64,000 nt of DNA from Deroplatys truncata (taxonomy: Eukaryota > Arthropoda > Insecta > Mantodea > Mantidae): contig CM060975.1 of the NCBI GenBank assembly GCA_030765065.1, forward strand, positions 201,972,007 through 202,036,006, in the 5' to 3' direction. A program made the translations under genes and the position numbers. The notes beneath the pieces are model-generated. The model was not told the DNA's origin. It did no database searches and was given only the letters and a program-made list of their open reading frames with translations. Below, in pieces: positions 1 to 11,520 of this stretch (position 1 is its first letter; the number at the start of each line of letters is the position of its first letter).

Positions 1-170
1 TTATGCTGTTCACAGACAGACACACAGACACACACACGGACATGTTTCCAAAAATGCTTTTTTTGGATTTAGGGGATCTCAAAACATGTATTTCCGGTGA
101 AATCTCGTTATCGAATTTTTGAGTGGAATACAATACTTCCCCTACTTACTATACGTAGTAGAGAAAGTAA
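1..170 (-). mobile_element. HINE-like element, 5' part, cut by window edge
   Basis: This is the 5' end of the dominant family in reverse orientation. It runs from the segment reading 'ttatgctgttcacag', through a short CA tract, to the terminal motif GTAGTAGAGAAAGTAA. It belongs to the young subfamily, with TACGTAGTAG at the hairpin loop. The rest lies outside the window. Confidence 0.85.
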
Positions 171-497
171 AAAAAACAACAAACACACACATAAACACAC
201 GTACATTACACTGCACTAAAGTAAACTCAGTTTGGGAAATTTTAAATATTTGAGAAGCAGCTAATGCTACAAAAAATCCTATCTGATACAGTCACAAAAC
301 TTACTCTACCCATTCCAAATTCGTATGCACCTTATATATTATATAATTAAAAAGTGATTTTTCTACGTTGCATTATTCTGAGTACAATTTCGCCCAGAAA
401 TGATTTCAAATCAAGCAACCCGTACTTAGATACATACATTGTGCAGAAGCAACGTTTAAATGCTTTTTGGAACTCGGAGGAATAAATTCTGTACCCG
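171..497. other. AT-rich interval, nothing recognised
   Basis: No coding signal or repeat that I can match elsewhere in the window. Confidence 0.5.
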
Positions 498-720
498 TCC
501 ATGTGGTGTGGGGTAGCGAGTCTACCTCACATTTAAGAGGTCCCGAGTTCGAATCTCGGTTAGATGAGTAATCTGTATAAGACTTTTTCACGGGTTTTTC
601 CCTTATCATGAGAAGACTTACATATTTCGGGTAACTCTAAGCTCTAGGGTCCATTTGAGGATCATTTCAACCAGTTCGTTTATTCACCTTCCGATGTGAC
701 CTACCGGGTAATCATCAAAG
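498..720 (+). repeat. tRNA-derived SINE-like copy (type D)
   Basis: A tRNA-like head with a box-A-like stretch (gtggggtagcgagtctac) and a good box B (GAGTTCGAATCTC) is followed by a non-tRNA body containing 'cacgggtttttccc'. That phrase resembles the body of the type A SINEs here. The boundaries are approximate and I see no target duplication. The box spacing fits a pol III promoter of a SINE head, but the sequence does not close into a tRNA cloverleaf. Confidence 0.55.
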
Positions 721-1187
721 CACTATATTCAAAAGTCATAGTAACGAGGTGTTACGAAAGGAATAATAATAAAAAATTAATAAAATCGGAAACTTTGAGC
801 ATCTTCCGTCAGTTAATGCAATTATAGTCGTAGAAAAGCATACAGTATGGAATACTTCGAAAAAAGAATCTATGATACAAGTTATATATTGGTTATGATA
901 TCTTAATTTTTCTGCAGTAAGTTTCTATCACTTATGGCTTAATAGTTATATAAAATTCAATCAGAATGAAGGGTATTAGCAGAACACTCAAGATAATACA
1001 TTTTATTCTTGTGTCAGTATGGGTATATGTGTAACATCTATCATTTTAATCAAAAGAGTTAGAGACGTTTTTCAAAAAATACAAATTAAGGTCTATTTTC
1101 TCAAGAGTAGGGTAGTTTTAGGTATGGGGACTTTCGTGTAAATCCTCGTCTCACATCCTTGGTAAATGCTGGACATAGGCATATACT
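721..1187. other. AT-rich interval, nothing recognised
   Basis: Unique-looking AT-rich sequence with many stops in all frames. Confidence 0.5.
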
Positions 1188-1372
1188 AAAGGTTGATATT
1201 TATCTGGTTTTTTGAGTTATGCTCTTCCCGAGGACGTCTTCCTAAAATGCTATTTTAAATTTTAAATTAACCTCAACGTGCATTTTCGAAGAAATCTTGA
1301 TTTCGAATTTTAGAGTGAAATTTTATACTTTTTCCATTTAGCCTAGATACGTGGAAGTGAGCAGAAACGGAA
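1188..1372 (-). mobile_element. HINE-like element, old diverged 5' fragment
   Basis: It aligns to the family from 'tttttgagttatgct', through the region reading 'gaaatcttgatttcgaatttt', to a decayed hairpin end (tagatacgtggaagtgagcag). The CA microsatellite is reduced to nothing. It is more diverged than the copy at 1-170. Confidence 0.6.
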
Positions 1373-1589
1373 GAAAGAAAAAAAGGTTTAAAATTTCATT
1401 TGTGAAATTAACTCATTCAATATATGCTCCATTAGGCCCTTTCCGGGTTTGAAACACTATCCAAACAGAAAATGTTCTCAATTCCCTTCTAAAACAGCAT
1501 AATAAACCAAATTTGAACTGCTGTCTTAAAGTGAGACAGAACGAAGTTTCTCATGAGATGTAATGATTAATAATAATACAATACTTCAT

Positions 1590-1690
1590 TGCTGTGAGAA
1601 AATGGCGGATGGTGAAGCTTGCCTCTCCGCGCTTCGCGGCCAACCATTAACTTCTTCTACCGGAAGTTGTCAATTACACCTGACCTGAAA
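1590..1690 (+). promoter_or_regulatory. Candidate promoter-like motif cluster (speculative)
   Basis: Three signals fall within 70 bp. AAAATGGCGGAT (1600-1611) resembles the YY1/Pho consensus AAnATGGCGG. There is a perfect 5-bp GC palindrome, CCGCG-ctt-CGCGG, at about 1627-1639. ACCGGAAGT (about 1659-1667) matches the ETS consensus. The ATG at 1602 opens a 28-codon frame ending in TGA. The patch is more GC-rich than its surroundings. I infer a possible transcription start or a remnant of one. No downstream gene is recognisable, so confidence is low. Confidence 0.25.
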
Positions 1691-2224
1691 ATAACAACAG
1701 GGAAGTGGAGAGATAGGTGATGCATTGTTTACGCATTCACAAACACAACTAAACACCGATAGCATTGCTCCATTTAATTCTAGCCTACTTTCAACACATT
1801 AAAACACTCCGTTCTCTTCACGAATAACCCGCAGCTCAACACGCCTTCTTCAGCTCCTGTCAAAGATAAACACTGGGGGGTGAAGAATTGCACTCTTATT
1901 TTTCTTCTTCCTCCCCTCCTTCTGCTCTTCCTCTCATTTCAGTTTCAATTCCAAGGTTTCGTCTTTTCTTTATGTTGTAGTAGATATATTACGGTTTACT
2001 CTAAATATATTAAATTCTCCATTGGGCATTCCATCTATGTTGGTGAAGTTTTTACTGTTCTCAAGTATTGCATTTATTGCTTGAATATGTTTGAAGTCTT
2101 TGATAACTTATGGTATACCTAATCTAATTATACAGCAGCGTAGAGACAGACGTGAGGTTTTGTTCCACGGATCCTCTGGTATCCTAATTTTTTATTGTTT
2201 TATATCGGGGGCTTCGACCTTAGA
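1691..2224. other. Pyrimidine-rich and AT-rich interval, no gene recognised
   Basis: It contains a T/C-rich run near 1890-1970, which produces an open frame of mostly Leu and Phe with no domain character. Nothing else is recognised. Confidence 0.5.
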
Positions 2225-2372
2225 AACAACTAACTCGTTGGTTGTAGGTTGTTGCTGTTGGTTTTTCTTTTCTTATTTTCATTAGGAAACACACACACAA
2301 ACACCCACACATCCATATTTCTCGACTCTGCAAGATTTCCACACACAGTCGGGAATCGAGCCCGGGATCTCC
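2225..2372 (-). repeat. SINE type C, diverged copy
   Basis: Read on the minus strand it shows box B (ATCCCGGGCTCGATTCCCG), then the body, a CA/TG tract and the tail segment matching 'taactcgttggttg'. The same order occurs in the clearer copies at 12450-12670 and 14178-14400. The distal tail and much of box A are missing or unreadable. Confidence 0.5.
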
Positions 2373-2663
2373 TTATTTTTTACCCTAGTCTTAGAATATG
2401 ACTGTTCAGATAATAAGCACTGTGCAGTTGCTTCACAATTTGATAATTATTGGTCCTTATTAGGAAGCTTTCATAAAATGAGAACGTATTTATTTGTTTT
2501 ATGTATTGAACTCGTCAGATAACGAATTCACTTTGTAATTTAAATTCAATTTTTCATCATTAGCGTATTATTTAAATAGAAAGGTATGTCATTATCGAGG
2601 TTCAGATATATCTTTATCATTCGAATGATGTTTTGCATTTCGGCTAAGGCAAAATCCCTTCCC

Positions 2664-3190
2664 ACCAAGCAGGATGGCTCAGGAGGTAACGCCTGTAGGC
2701 CGCATTCGGGAGGTGCCGGGTTCGATTCTAGGTGGCTGCCCACTCTGACCATGGGGTTTTTCGTGGTTTTCCTTGGTCGCCAAGACGAATTACGGGGTGG
2801 TGTATTCTACCACGATTTCTCCGTTGTACCCAATTCATCTCCACTTTACGTTTCAGGTGTGTTATCAGGTCTTGCGATGTGGCGGTGCCGGGTAGATGGT
2901 GTGGATGCATGCGCGTTGGAAAGATTTCTGCATTTTAGTGGCAGAGTGAGCCGCCTGTTAAGGACGAATTTCTCGCCACTCACAAGTGCGCGGATGTTCC
3001 AACTGGAAATGTTAGCGACATCTACACGTCTCTGTGGACCTAGGACCTCCTGTGGCTCCTTCACCTCATCCCTGCCTCCCGGAGGGTGTAGCCACAATAG
3101 ATCAAGCTGGTCGCAGTGCGCGAGGTGTCCCCCTCCGATAAACACATCCTACACCTTACTCCCCTTGTGGTGTAGCCTGAAAGGCAAAGT
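2664..3190 (+). repeat. SINE type A copy 1 (tRNA-derived, about 520 bp)
   Basis: The tRNA-like head has box A (GATGGCTCAGGAGGTAACG) and box B (GGGTTCGATTC). Then comes the family body with 'gggtttttcgtggttttcc', and a GC-rich tail containing 'cttcacctcatccctgcctcccgg' and 'ggtcgcagtgcgcgaggtgt'. A 250-codon frame runs through it, but it begins upstream of the head and changes character across repeat boundaries, so I treat it as fortuitous. Confidence 0.75.
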
Positions 3191-3511
3191 GTACAAAACA
3201 AAACCTAACATGCTGGAAGAACTCGAAGGAAGAAATATTAAATTAGAAACGTTACAGTGGTCGAACCAAACGTGTCAATTAAACGTGTTTATTCGGTACA
3301 GTGCCTATTTAGCTCATCATCTCCAAGATTTCCTATAAAGTAAGATTTATAGAGTTTCAAGAAGCGAAGTTCAGAGTAAAGTCGAGGGCGGTTGTGGCAT
3401 GTCGGGTGGCCGAGATGCAAAACCGGTGCGAGCGGTAAGGACATATTAAGGAAGTCCTGTATATTTATCATTCTTTGGATCCCTGCTAATGCCTTCGTCT
3501 CTAATTCTGTT

Positions 3512-3900
3512 ACCGAGCGAGATGGCTGCGCGGTTACGTGCGAAGCTCGCATTCGAGAGGTACTGGGCTCGATTCTTGGAGCCAACCACCGTGATCATGG
3601 GTTTTTCCTGCTTGTTAAGGCAAATTTTCTTCTGAAATGAATTTCCTTTCCATTATTTCGTATCATTTCGCTTCCCCTTTCATGTTTCAAATAGACTTAA
3701 GAACCTCCCATTGTGACCGCGTCTTCAAGCTCGAAATTGTTAGGGACCTATGCGCATCTCTAGCCGGCCTGCCTGAACCTAGTAGCTTACTGCGGTTCCT
3801 TCACCTCATCCGTTCCTCCTGCGGATGGCAAACACAAAAGATCCGCGTTGAGTCGAGGTGCGATGTGTGCCCTCCGTTCCCTGGTCATACACATAGTATC
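3512..3900 (+). repeat. SINE type A copy 2
   Basis: The head begins 'taccgagcgagatggctgcg' with the box B-like element GGGCTCGATTC. The tail shares 'tgttagggacctatgcgcatc' and 'ccttcacctcatccgttcc' with the other type A copies. It lies about 320 bp downstream of copy 1 in the same orientation. Confidence 0.7.
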
Positions 3901-4122
3901 TCCAAATGTCTACACATATCACGTATATATGACGGAGAAAAGGCAAAGCGGTATCTCGTACATTAGATTTTTCTCTTTTTAAAAATATTAAAGGTTTCAT
4001 TAGAATTGTCTTAATAAATTTCTCAGCCATTTCTATATAAATGCATCATATTTAATATTGTTATGAAGTCTTATTGTAAGTACCTGCAACATTTTCTTTT
4101 GATACATGCGAGAAGTTGAAAA

Positions 4123-4943
4123 TTGATGTGCTACATTAACATGACTTTCTCTACCCTTTATCGCTTATTAATGGTTATACAAATTATTCTTACGAAAGTA
4201 TATTTTCCTATCTACTTAATTTTAATCGAGAGTAACCTTTCTGGAAATACTATATTATACATTACGTTATAGATACAAAGGGAAAGCGATAGTCAAATGT
4301 TTTAGAACTGGACGCTATACGCTGGACTTAGAATTCCATACTCTTTCCATGATATCGCGAGAAAAAGCTGAAAAAGAACAAGACTTTGAACAACTCGAAC
4401 CATTACGAGAACAGTTATCTCGGAAATGGCTGATGCCACAGAAAAGTTATTTGAAATAAATTGCGCTTTTTAAAGGGAGCTACATTTTTTGTGTAGTGCG
4501 TTTTCATCCACCGCTTAACGTTTACCAGTTATGCAAGATTATATAAATTTCCTTCTGAATGAAGAGGATTTCACAAGCTAATCAGAGAAAATTCAAGGTA
4601 TACATTTTATTTGTCATGCAAATATATTTATTATATGGTATGTTTATCGAATCCATTACGTCATTTTTCAGAAAATCAAAAAATTCGAAAAATCTTCCAT
4701 GTAAAGGATAGTTTGGGGTGGGGATTTTCTTGAAAATATTTATGTCGTATCTTTGGAAGGCACTGAACTTGAATACCAAGTTTGGTAGTTATCCAAAATT
4801 TCGTTTTGAGTTATGCTGTTCACAGACACACACAGAGAGACTACATGCCTCGAAACCTGTATTTTCGGTGAAATCTTAGTATTAAATTTTTTTATGGAGT
4901 GCAATACCTTCTCTACCTACTGTGTATGTGGTAGAGAAAGTAA
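4123..4943 (-). mobile_element. HINE-like element, old subfamily, near full length
   Basis: It begins with the reverse of the 3' hairpin region (attgatgtgctacattaacatgac) and ends at GTGGTAGAGAAAGTAA. The terminal hairpin stem is CTACC/GGTAG at its apex, where the young subfamily has CTACT/AGTAG, so pairing is kept. A CACACACAGAGAGA microsatellite remnant is at about 4828-4841. No target duplication flanks it. Confidence 0.8.
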
Positions 4944-5461
4944 AACTGCAGGTCTATATTTTAAAATGCATAGCAGGTAACTTTAATTTTTAAGTGTAAC
5001 GCAAACTGAATATATATTTCACGTAAAACAGTTGCGTATTTACATAGCTCTAGGCAAGAGCTCCTGAAAGTTTTTGGATAGGCAAATGCTTCGTACATAA
5101 GGGATGAAATCATTCTTTCACTGCGTTAGTTTATTCGAATCTTTAAGCAGAGGGCCTCGTAAAACATTTTGCAACACTGTATTCACTTAAACAATGACCA
5201 ATGTGTTGCTCTTAGAGTAGGAATGTCATTTATGCGTCATGTTTTAAGGTCAGAGGATGCTGCTGGCAATGTTCTGACATCTTTCGAAATGTAAATCATG
5301 AAAATGAACGCGATGTACTTCCGAGAGGGAACATTTACTAACTGCTCTGGTACAGCAGGGAATGGGAGAACTTGCTTTCTATGCTTGTTGTCCTTCAATG
5401 TCAGACATGCTGAGGAAGTTTGTTTTCCACCTGTGGAATTCTGGTTTTATTGCTTTCTCTA
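4944..5461. other. Interval with no recognised gene
   Basis: Unassigned sequence between an HINE-like copy and a SINE B copy. Confidence 0.5.
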
Positions 5462-5705
5462 CGCTGAATTGAATTGAGTTTTTATTTATGGACGCGCTTT
5501 ATCTGCAATGGTTGTTAGCGTCCCATTCTTTACCGGGCGTGAAAGACCGGAAATTCTGCTCAGAGGCTTCTTTATCAGGTCTGAGGTGCTTTTATGTGCC
5601 GTAAATCTACACACGGTTTTACTTCTCTTCCTATGGAAGCCATGCTAAGGATTTTTACACCCGAAAAAAACCCATCTCCCTCCGCGGGTTTCTCTACATT
5701 TATCT
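5462..5705 (-). repeat. SINE type B copy 1
   Basis: Reading the minus strand: a tRNA-like head remnant, 'agcatggcttcc', 'gaagtaaaacc', 'tagatttacggcac', 'cctgataaagaagcctctgagc', and finally 'gcgtccataaataaaaa'. The order matches the intact copy at 52605-52864. No clear target duplication. Confidence 0.75.
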
Positions 5706-5740
5706 AGAGTAAGAAGAATAAATATCGACCACTGAATATA

Positions 5741-6285
5741 AAAAGCATTTTTAGAAAGAAAAGTCCATGTTTTAGCAGTATAACTCAATACGGAAATTCG
5801 GATAAATACCAAACTTGACATTTAACTTCGTCTTTTAAAGTTGTGACACGAAGATTTTCAATAAAACTACTTTACATGGAACACCTTTCGTCATTTAGTT
5901 TCTCAAAAATGCACGTAGCACCGTTATTAAAATACAGTATGTTTAATATATTTGCATGACAAATAGGATGTGTATTTTGTATTTTCTGATAATAGAGCCT
6001 CCTCTTCATTCTGCATGAATTTTGTGTTTTTGAACAACTGGTAAACCTTAAGAGACAGAAAAAAAAGGACTTACTACAAAAAACACATAGATTAGATGTC
6101 GTTAAAGCACACATTTTATTTCAAGGTTTTTATGACATTTGCCTTTTTTCGAGATATTCGTTGTTATTGGTTTGAATTTTTTAAATACTTTATACCGCTT
6201 TTGAGGTACTAAGTCGCAAATAGGTGGGAAGAGTGGAATTTGAATGCCAGCATTTAGAGAACCTCTTTTTAAAGATTTGACACTC
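5741..6285 (+). mobile_element. HINE-like element, old internal fragment
   Basis: It matches the family from the segment after the CA tract ('agcagtataactcaatacgg', 'aaataccaaacttgacattta') through 'ttacatggaacacctttcg' to 'aaagatttgacactc'. Both termini are lost. Frames open in it are shadows. Confidence 0.65.
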
Positions 6286-7708
6286 ACTTCGACCTCGTGT
6301 GTTCCCCAGGGAAATGAGTAAGTTAACAATTTCTCTAAATATTTATCCTAATCACAGATTTTTACCAAGATATATTCTATATCATTATTTATTAATTGAA
6401 ACCAAAATAAATAAATAAGATCTATTTAATTATTAACGTAAAGTAGACAAATAAATATTTGTAAAATTAGTGAGTAGAAGAGATTTTTAAAGAAGCGGTA
6501 GTGAGTAGAGGAAGTGAAATTAATGTAGCACATTAGATTGTTGTTATAGCTACGAGTTACAAAAATGTTGACTGAATATGTTTAAATGCATGACTAAATA
6601 TCTTGGATTTTCTGTAAGTGAAGTACCCATATTTGATTGATTTTTATGTCATTTTGTATAAATAAAACCCATAATAAATGCACAAAAAGTTATTGCAGGA
6701 GAATGCAATATACAATTTGATCACACTTTTTCGTAGCGTTAGCTGTTTTCGAAGTATCCCATGTTGCAAGTGTTTTACTTTTCCCAAGCGAGTGCGTCAT
6801 TTAACAGACATGCTTGAATTTGTGGTTTCCCTCTTTCTTTCTTCCATTATGAGAGCTTGTTACCAGCTTGTTGAAAGCTATTTCTGCGTGTTATAAGCTG
6901 TCAACTTAGCTCTTTTTACTTAATTGGAAATCATTCCTTAGTAAAAAGATATATAACGTAGGGAACGCAACGAGAATACATGAATACTATAATACACACG
7001 ATTAAATGTGAATTTGTCATTGGTAGAGAAACTCGTGTGACTATATCTCACGTTTTTGCTCTGTCAGCTCTTTTCTTTACTTAGCCCTACAAATCTAATT
7101 TTGGTTCACTGTATTTGCATCTCTGAATCTTTGTACTGTTGTCCATGACAAGCTTTCATACAGCATCGGTAGTGCTACTGTTTTATAGCATTTTAGTATA
7201 TGTATAATAATACTTTTAATCATAATAATATAACAATATAAACGCATTTTATCAATTTTAGTTGCTCCTCAGATCTCGACGAAGCTATAAATCCCAAATC
7301 CCATTTTAAAATGTTGTTTGTGTATGTGTCCTTGTCTGCTTTTCATGCAAGAATGGCCAATCCGATTTTGATTACGTATTATATACCTTATCCACTTAGA
7401 AAAGAGGCTATATGTTATTTTAATTGTTTTCCCTCAAAGGGTGGGCCCTAATGAGGCGCAAAATAAAAACAAATCGAAATATCTCGCTTATTATTTATTT
7501 TTTTAACAATGCCGCATAAAAATGTATAAGGATAATAATGCTTTTGATATGTTTTTACTTACAATATTCCTATACGATGGATATTTAAGAAGCTATACTA
7601 ATTTGCGAATGTGAACTGGTTTCCTCGAGAGGCAATATACATAGTTCCGTTAGCAGAACAGATCTTTTACTTATGTTCTAACCTTTATCATTTATTTTTA
7701 AGACCACG
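6286..7708. other. Long AT-rich interval, no gene recognised
   Basis: No domain-like open frame, SINE head or known terminal repeat was found. The frame at 6678-6896 has no recognisable motif. Confidence 0.5.
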
Positions 7709-7930
7709 TGTCGTCCTTCTTGGTCTTCGTGATCATGCTAGCCTCGGGTTTCCGAGGTAGTGGGATCAAACCCGGCGGAGGACGATGGATTTTTCCGGAA
7801 TAAAAATCATTACAGGTTTTCCTTCTGAAAAGAAGTAAAGCCGTGATCCCGTAAAATGTTTATTTGCACACAAAAGAACCATAAAAGAGTGTGTCTCTGA
7901 GCAAAATTGTTGATCATTTCACCCCCGTAG
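7709..7930 (+). repeat. SINE type B copy 2
   Basis: The head 'cgtgatcatgctagcctcgg' with a box B-like element (GGGATCAAACCC) is followed by 'gaagtaaagccgtgatccc' and 'aagaaccataaaagagtg...ctctgagcaaaatt', as in the other type B copies. The tail end is decayed. Confidence 0.7.
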
Positions 7931-8794
7931 CCTCCTGCTTCTCTCCTGTGGCGCCTATCTATAGGAGGTATACCAATCCGCTGCCACTTGCGCACCTAGT
8001 GACGGAATCAGTGACTAGAAATCCAGCTGATTGTAGAAAATACCGCTAGGGTGTCCCTATTCACCAGCGGCGTGACAAGAATCTAAGACCCTAGACAAAG
8101 GCAACTTTAATATGGTTTTTAAAACATAGCATTACATCTTAGTTGCACAGAGGAGAGGGCGATGAATCTGGAGGGATTTAGGTGAGAATGAAATGGGAGA
8201 AGGGAAATAGTGGGAGAGGAAAGTGGATGATTGAGAGAAAGACGGAGACAGAGCAAGAAAGGAGAAAGACAGTGAAAAGTGAGATAAAGAATAATTAAAG
8301 AAATATCATCGAACACAACTCGAGTGGAGCTGCGGCTTTTACTGGCAAATATAGAAGCAAGGGAAGTAGGCCTTTACAGCGGGCCATAAAGCTGAAATGA
8401 TGGGAGTAAGACAAGGCGGAAGAGCGGATATTCGCTGAGCAAGAACAATTGCATTATGTGAAGGTTTAAATGAAAGAAGTCTGGCCATTCTCTTCTGATG
8501 ACTCTTGGCGATAGCAAAACGGTGGAAGAAGGAAGGAAGGAAGGAACTAAGAAGTTTATTATAAACATAACAAACACACAACACACCTGATAATGGTCAT
8601 GGATGTGACACCTTTGTATATAAATTATCTGCGTATGCATACATTTTCTTTTCTGTTTCCTCTTTCAAGCACGGCACCGAGCATTTTGGTAAACAGTGGC
8701 CCAAGTACCGTACGCAGCTCTACGGATGCAGCCTTCACGGTCTCCAACTGTTAATAAAGGCAGTAAAGCGCACTATGTCAAATATGGTACAAAC
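7931..8794. other. Interval with a purine-rich strand, no gene recognised
   Basis: From about 8150 to 8300 the + strand is strongly purine-rich (GA runs). A GGAA short repeat lies near 8530-8545. Several frames are open on the minus strand because of this bias. None resembles a known protein. Confidence 0.5.
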
Positions 8795-8795
8795 A

Positions 8796-8822
<27 letters not shown>
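8795..8822. repeat. (CT)n microsatellite
   Basis: About fourteen uninterrupted CT units. Confidence 0.95.
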
Positions 8823-8826
<4 letters not shown>

Positions 8827-9227
8827 AACTGTTAAGACACGGTTTCCGTAATTAATTCACAGTATTCCTTAAATAATCTGTTTTTCATATATTAACGATG
8901 TTTGCTTGTGTCGAATTAAATTGGTTTATTAAAAAACTAGATATCCTTGAAAACGATTAACATTTCATTACCAATTTAGAATTTCCAATATGTATGATAC
9001 AATAACTAGAATACCCAATTAAATCTTTCAAATTAGAGATAAAAAATCATAATTAATTTCAATATACCAGGATACGAAAAAAAAATGAATCTGTTTATAT
9101 CATAAATATGTAGGTTTTTGTTACTAATGAGTTAATGAGGAAAGTAACAAGAATCGCATGTTGTTAAATATGTCCTATTAGATGATGTAACTACGTAAAC
9201 CTGGAAATACGTAAACATGCCACACCG
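8823..9227. other. AT-rich interval, nothing recognised
   Basis: No repeats or coding signals that I can match. Confidence 0.5.
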
Positions 9228-9285
9228 AATATTTCGTAAATGGCTAATGCTACAAAGAAACTATTATTCATTTCTAAACTAGAAA
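9228..9285 (-). mobile_element. HINE-like element, small internal fragment
   Basis: The stretch 'atttcgtaaatggctaatgc' plus 'tacaaagaaac' matches the old-subfamily segment reading 'atggctaatgccacaaaaaa'. It may belong with the fragment at 9613-9725. Confidence 0.4.
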
Positions 9286-9289
9286 ACTC

Positions 9290-9593
9290 CGTCCAAGAAG
9301 AGGTCATACGTTTAATTGGTATGCGACCTCATTTAGCCAAAGAAAGACAAGTCGATCCTTCAATATTCACCGTTGTCAGTTTTGGTTTGTGCAAACAAAT
9401 GTTAAGGAACCATTCCAAGGCAGAGGAAGAAGTGAGGAAGGAACAACTTTACAGTAAAAGGGAAAACGTCGGGACTGTTCTCCAAAAGTCCCTGTCAAGC
9501 TTTTCTACTCGTGTATTTTATACAAATGATGTAGTTTTAATTATCTATACATTTTTGTATAGTAAGCTAGTACCTTCCCTTATAGTTTCTTAA
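9290..9593 (+). other. Unassigned open reading frame between two HINE-like fragments
   Basis: A 117-codon frame runs 9240-9593. Its first codons are repeat sequence. The remainder has a charged middle (a Glu/Arg/Lys-rich stretch near residues 60-75) and a hydrophobic C-terminus. I recognise no domain. A weak acceptor-like 'ctaaactag' precedes the non-repeat part. It could be chance or the relic of a captured exon. I do not claim a gene. Confidence 0.15.
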
Positions 9594-9612
9594 TTACTAC
9601 AAAAACATTCAT

Positions 9613-9725
9613 CAGAAATGAAGAGGACTTCATGTGTTATTCCAGAAAATTCTAGATATGCATTTTGTCACTATATTTGATTGAAAAATTGGATATTGAG
9701 ATTTCACTGGGAACACGTTTGAGGT
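9613..9725 (-). mobile_element. HINE-like element, internally deleted fragment
   Basis: It starts with 'gaaatgaagaggacttcat' and 'ccagaaaattctagatatgc', then jumps to 'gatattgagatttcactggg' and 'gaggtctccta'. These lie on either side of the CA tract in full copies, so the middle is deleted. Confidence 0.5.
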
Positions 9726-10514
9726 CTCCTAAATTGGAAAGAAAAAATTGTATAAACACAAACGTTCATATTTAAGTCACACTTTTCAAGGATGTAAAGC
9801 GAATTTTTAAACAATCTCCTCTTCCCCTAAAAAAATAATAGTGTTTAACGCCTGCTCTGACTTCATACGGCACTACAGGCGATGACATTGTTGATAAATT
9901 AAATCGAAAATGAAATTTTGGAAGGAAACGTTCCAGGACTAAAAGTTTAGGGTACCTCCCCGGCATTTGCCAGTAATGAGGACTGAGAAAAAATCTCAAA
10001 CAAAGCTTGTCACAGAAAAATCTGTTACTTTCTTGCTTCAAAATGTCTCAAATATTTTAATTATTGTGAAATCACAAAATGCTCTGAATTTATCCGCTTA
10101 CAAACCACAAAATAACTGAATAAGCATCGTCGCTTAATTATCTGGGAAGCTATGTTTGTAACTGAGAAGAATACATAAATACGAAAATAAAACTGTAGAT
10201 CTAGAATACGGTATGTCGAGCATTAAAAGAGAAAGCACTTAAAGAAACGCAGTTATAAAGTGTTAGTCGTACCACAATTGCTTTTAAGAAAAGTAGGATA
10301 CACAAATGTTCTCAACCTCATCGAACGTATCCAACAACAAACACAATTGGTACGAACACTTAGGTAATTGTATGAGTAGTAGCAGACTTCCGCGCAAACT
10401 ACGAGATTATCGACAAACTGGTAGAAGACATTTAGGAAGACCGATAACAATTTGGATTGATTACATCCAGACGAAACACACAACTTACCTAATCCGTGGA
10501 GCTGAAGAAGAATA
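9726..10514. other. AT-rich interval, no gene recognised
   Basis: The minus-strand frame at 9772-10041 and the overlapping frames near 10253-10561 have no recognisable motif. Confidence 0.5.
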
Positions 10515-11476
10515 AAAATCTGATGTGTTACATTCACATGACTTTCGTTACTCTTGTACAAACTATTTTTACAAACTCTTATTCTCCATCTATTTCATAT
10601 TAATCGAGATAAACATTTGCAGAAACGATCTTTTGACATGCAAATAGAATTACATTTTACACATAGGGACCAGTTCTAAAAATATTTGACTATCGCTTAA
10701 GGCGTACTATGTTCCCCTTGTTTTGTAATTGCAAGGGCAATATAGAAATACAGTAGTCTTTAAGCATCGACATATCTCTTAATAGCTGGTTGCTAGGTGC
10801 AGCACCATTCTCTTTGCCACAGATTAATACTCTTTGCATATCCAAGACAAAAAAAAAAAAATAATAATAACGAATTCCCATTTGAGAAAATAAGTATTGA
10901 AAAATTTAAGAGAATAACAAGCAATATCTCGAAAATGATTCACTCAACAAAAAAATGTATATGACATCAATTGTGTATTTTAACGCGATCTACATTTTTT
11001 GTGTAGTAAAATTCTGTCTATCTCTTATGGTTTACCAGTTATGCAAAAGTCGTTCACAATGAAGAATACTTTTGGAGACATTCCCAGAAAATTCAAGATA
11101 TAATTTTATTTGTCTTGAAAATATCTTAAACATATGATATTTTAATCAAAATCATTACAGTCATTTTTGAGAAACTTAAAATTTTCGAAAAATGTTCCAT
11201 GTAAAGGGTAATCTGGGGTGGGGGGGATTTTCTTGAAAACCTTCGTGTCGCATCTCTGGAAGATACTGAACCTAAATACCAAGTTTGGTGTTTATCCGAC
11301 TGTTCGTTTCTGAGTTATGCTGTTCACCGACACACACACGGACATGTTTCCAAAAATGCTTTTTTTTTTTGGATTCAGGGGGTCTCAAAACATATATTTC
11401 CGGTGAAATCTCGGTATCGAATTTTTGGGTGGAATACAATACTTCCCCTACTTACTATACGTAGTAGAGAAAGTAA
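10515..11476 (-). mobile_element. HINE-like element, young full-length copy (left arm of inverted pair)
   Basis: It is complete from the reverse of the 3' end (AAAAATCTGATGTGTTACAT) to the reverse of the 5' end (GTAGTAGAGAAAGTAAAAA). The sub-terminal repeat ACTTTC(G/T)-TACT, the 3' hairpin and the 5' hairpin are all visible. The CA tract is short (about 11331-11338). The flanks are 'gaagaagaat' and 'aaatatctctg', with no target duplication beyond shared A residues. Its 5' end faces the copy at 11521 across 44 bp. Confidence 0.9.
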
Positions 11477-11520
11477 AAATATCTCTGAATAAATGAATAC
11501 CTATCTTGAGTTGCTCTTTT

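Noticed and set aside
2586-3338. A 250-codon plus-strand frame, the longest in the window
   Set aside because: It starts upstream of a type A SINE head and runs through its whole body and tail. No domain is visible and sister SINEs do not preserve the frame.
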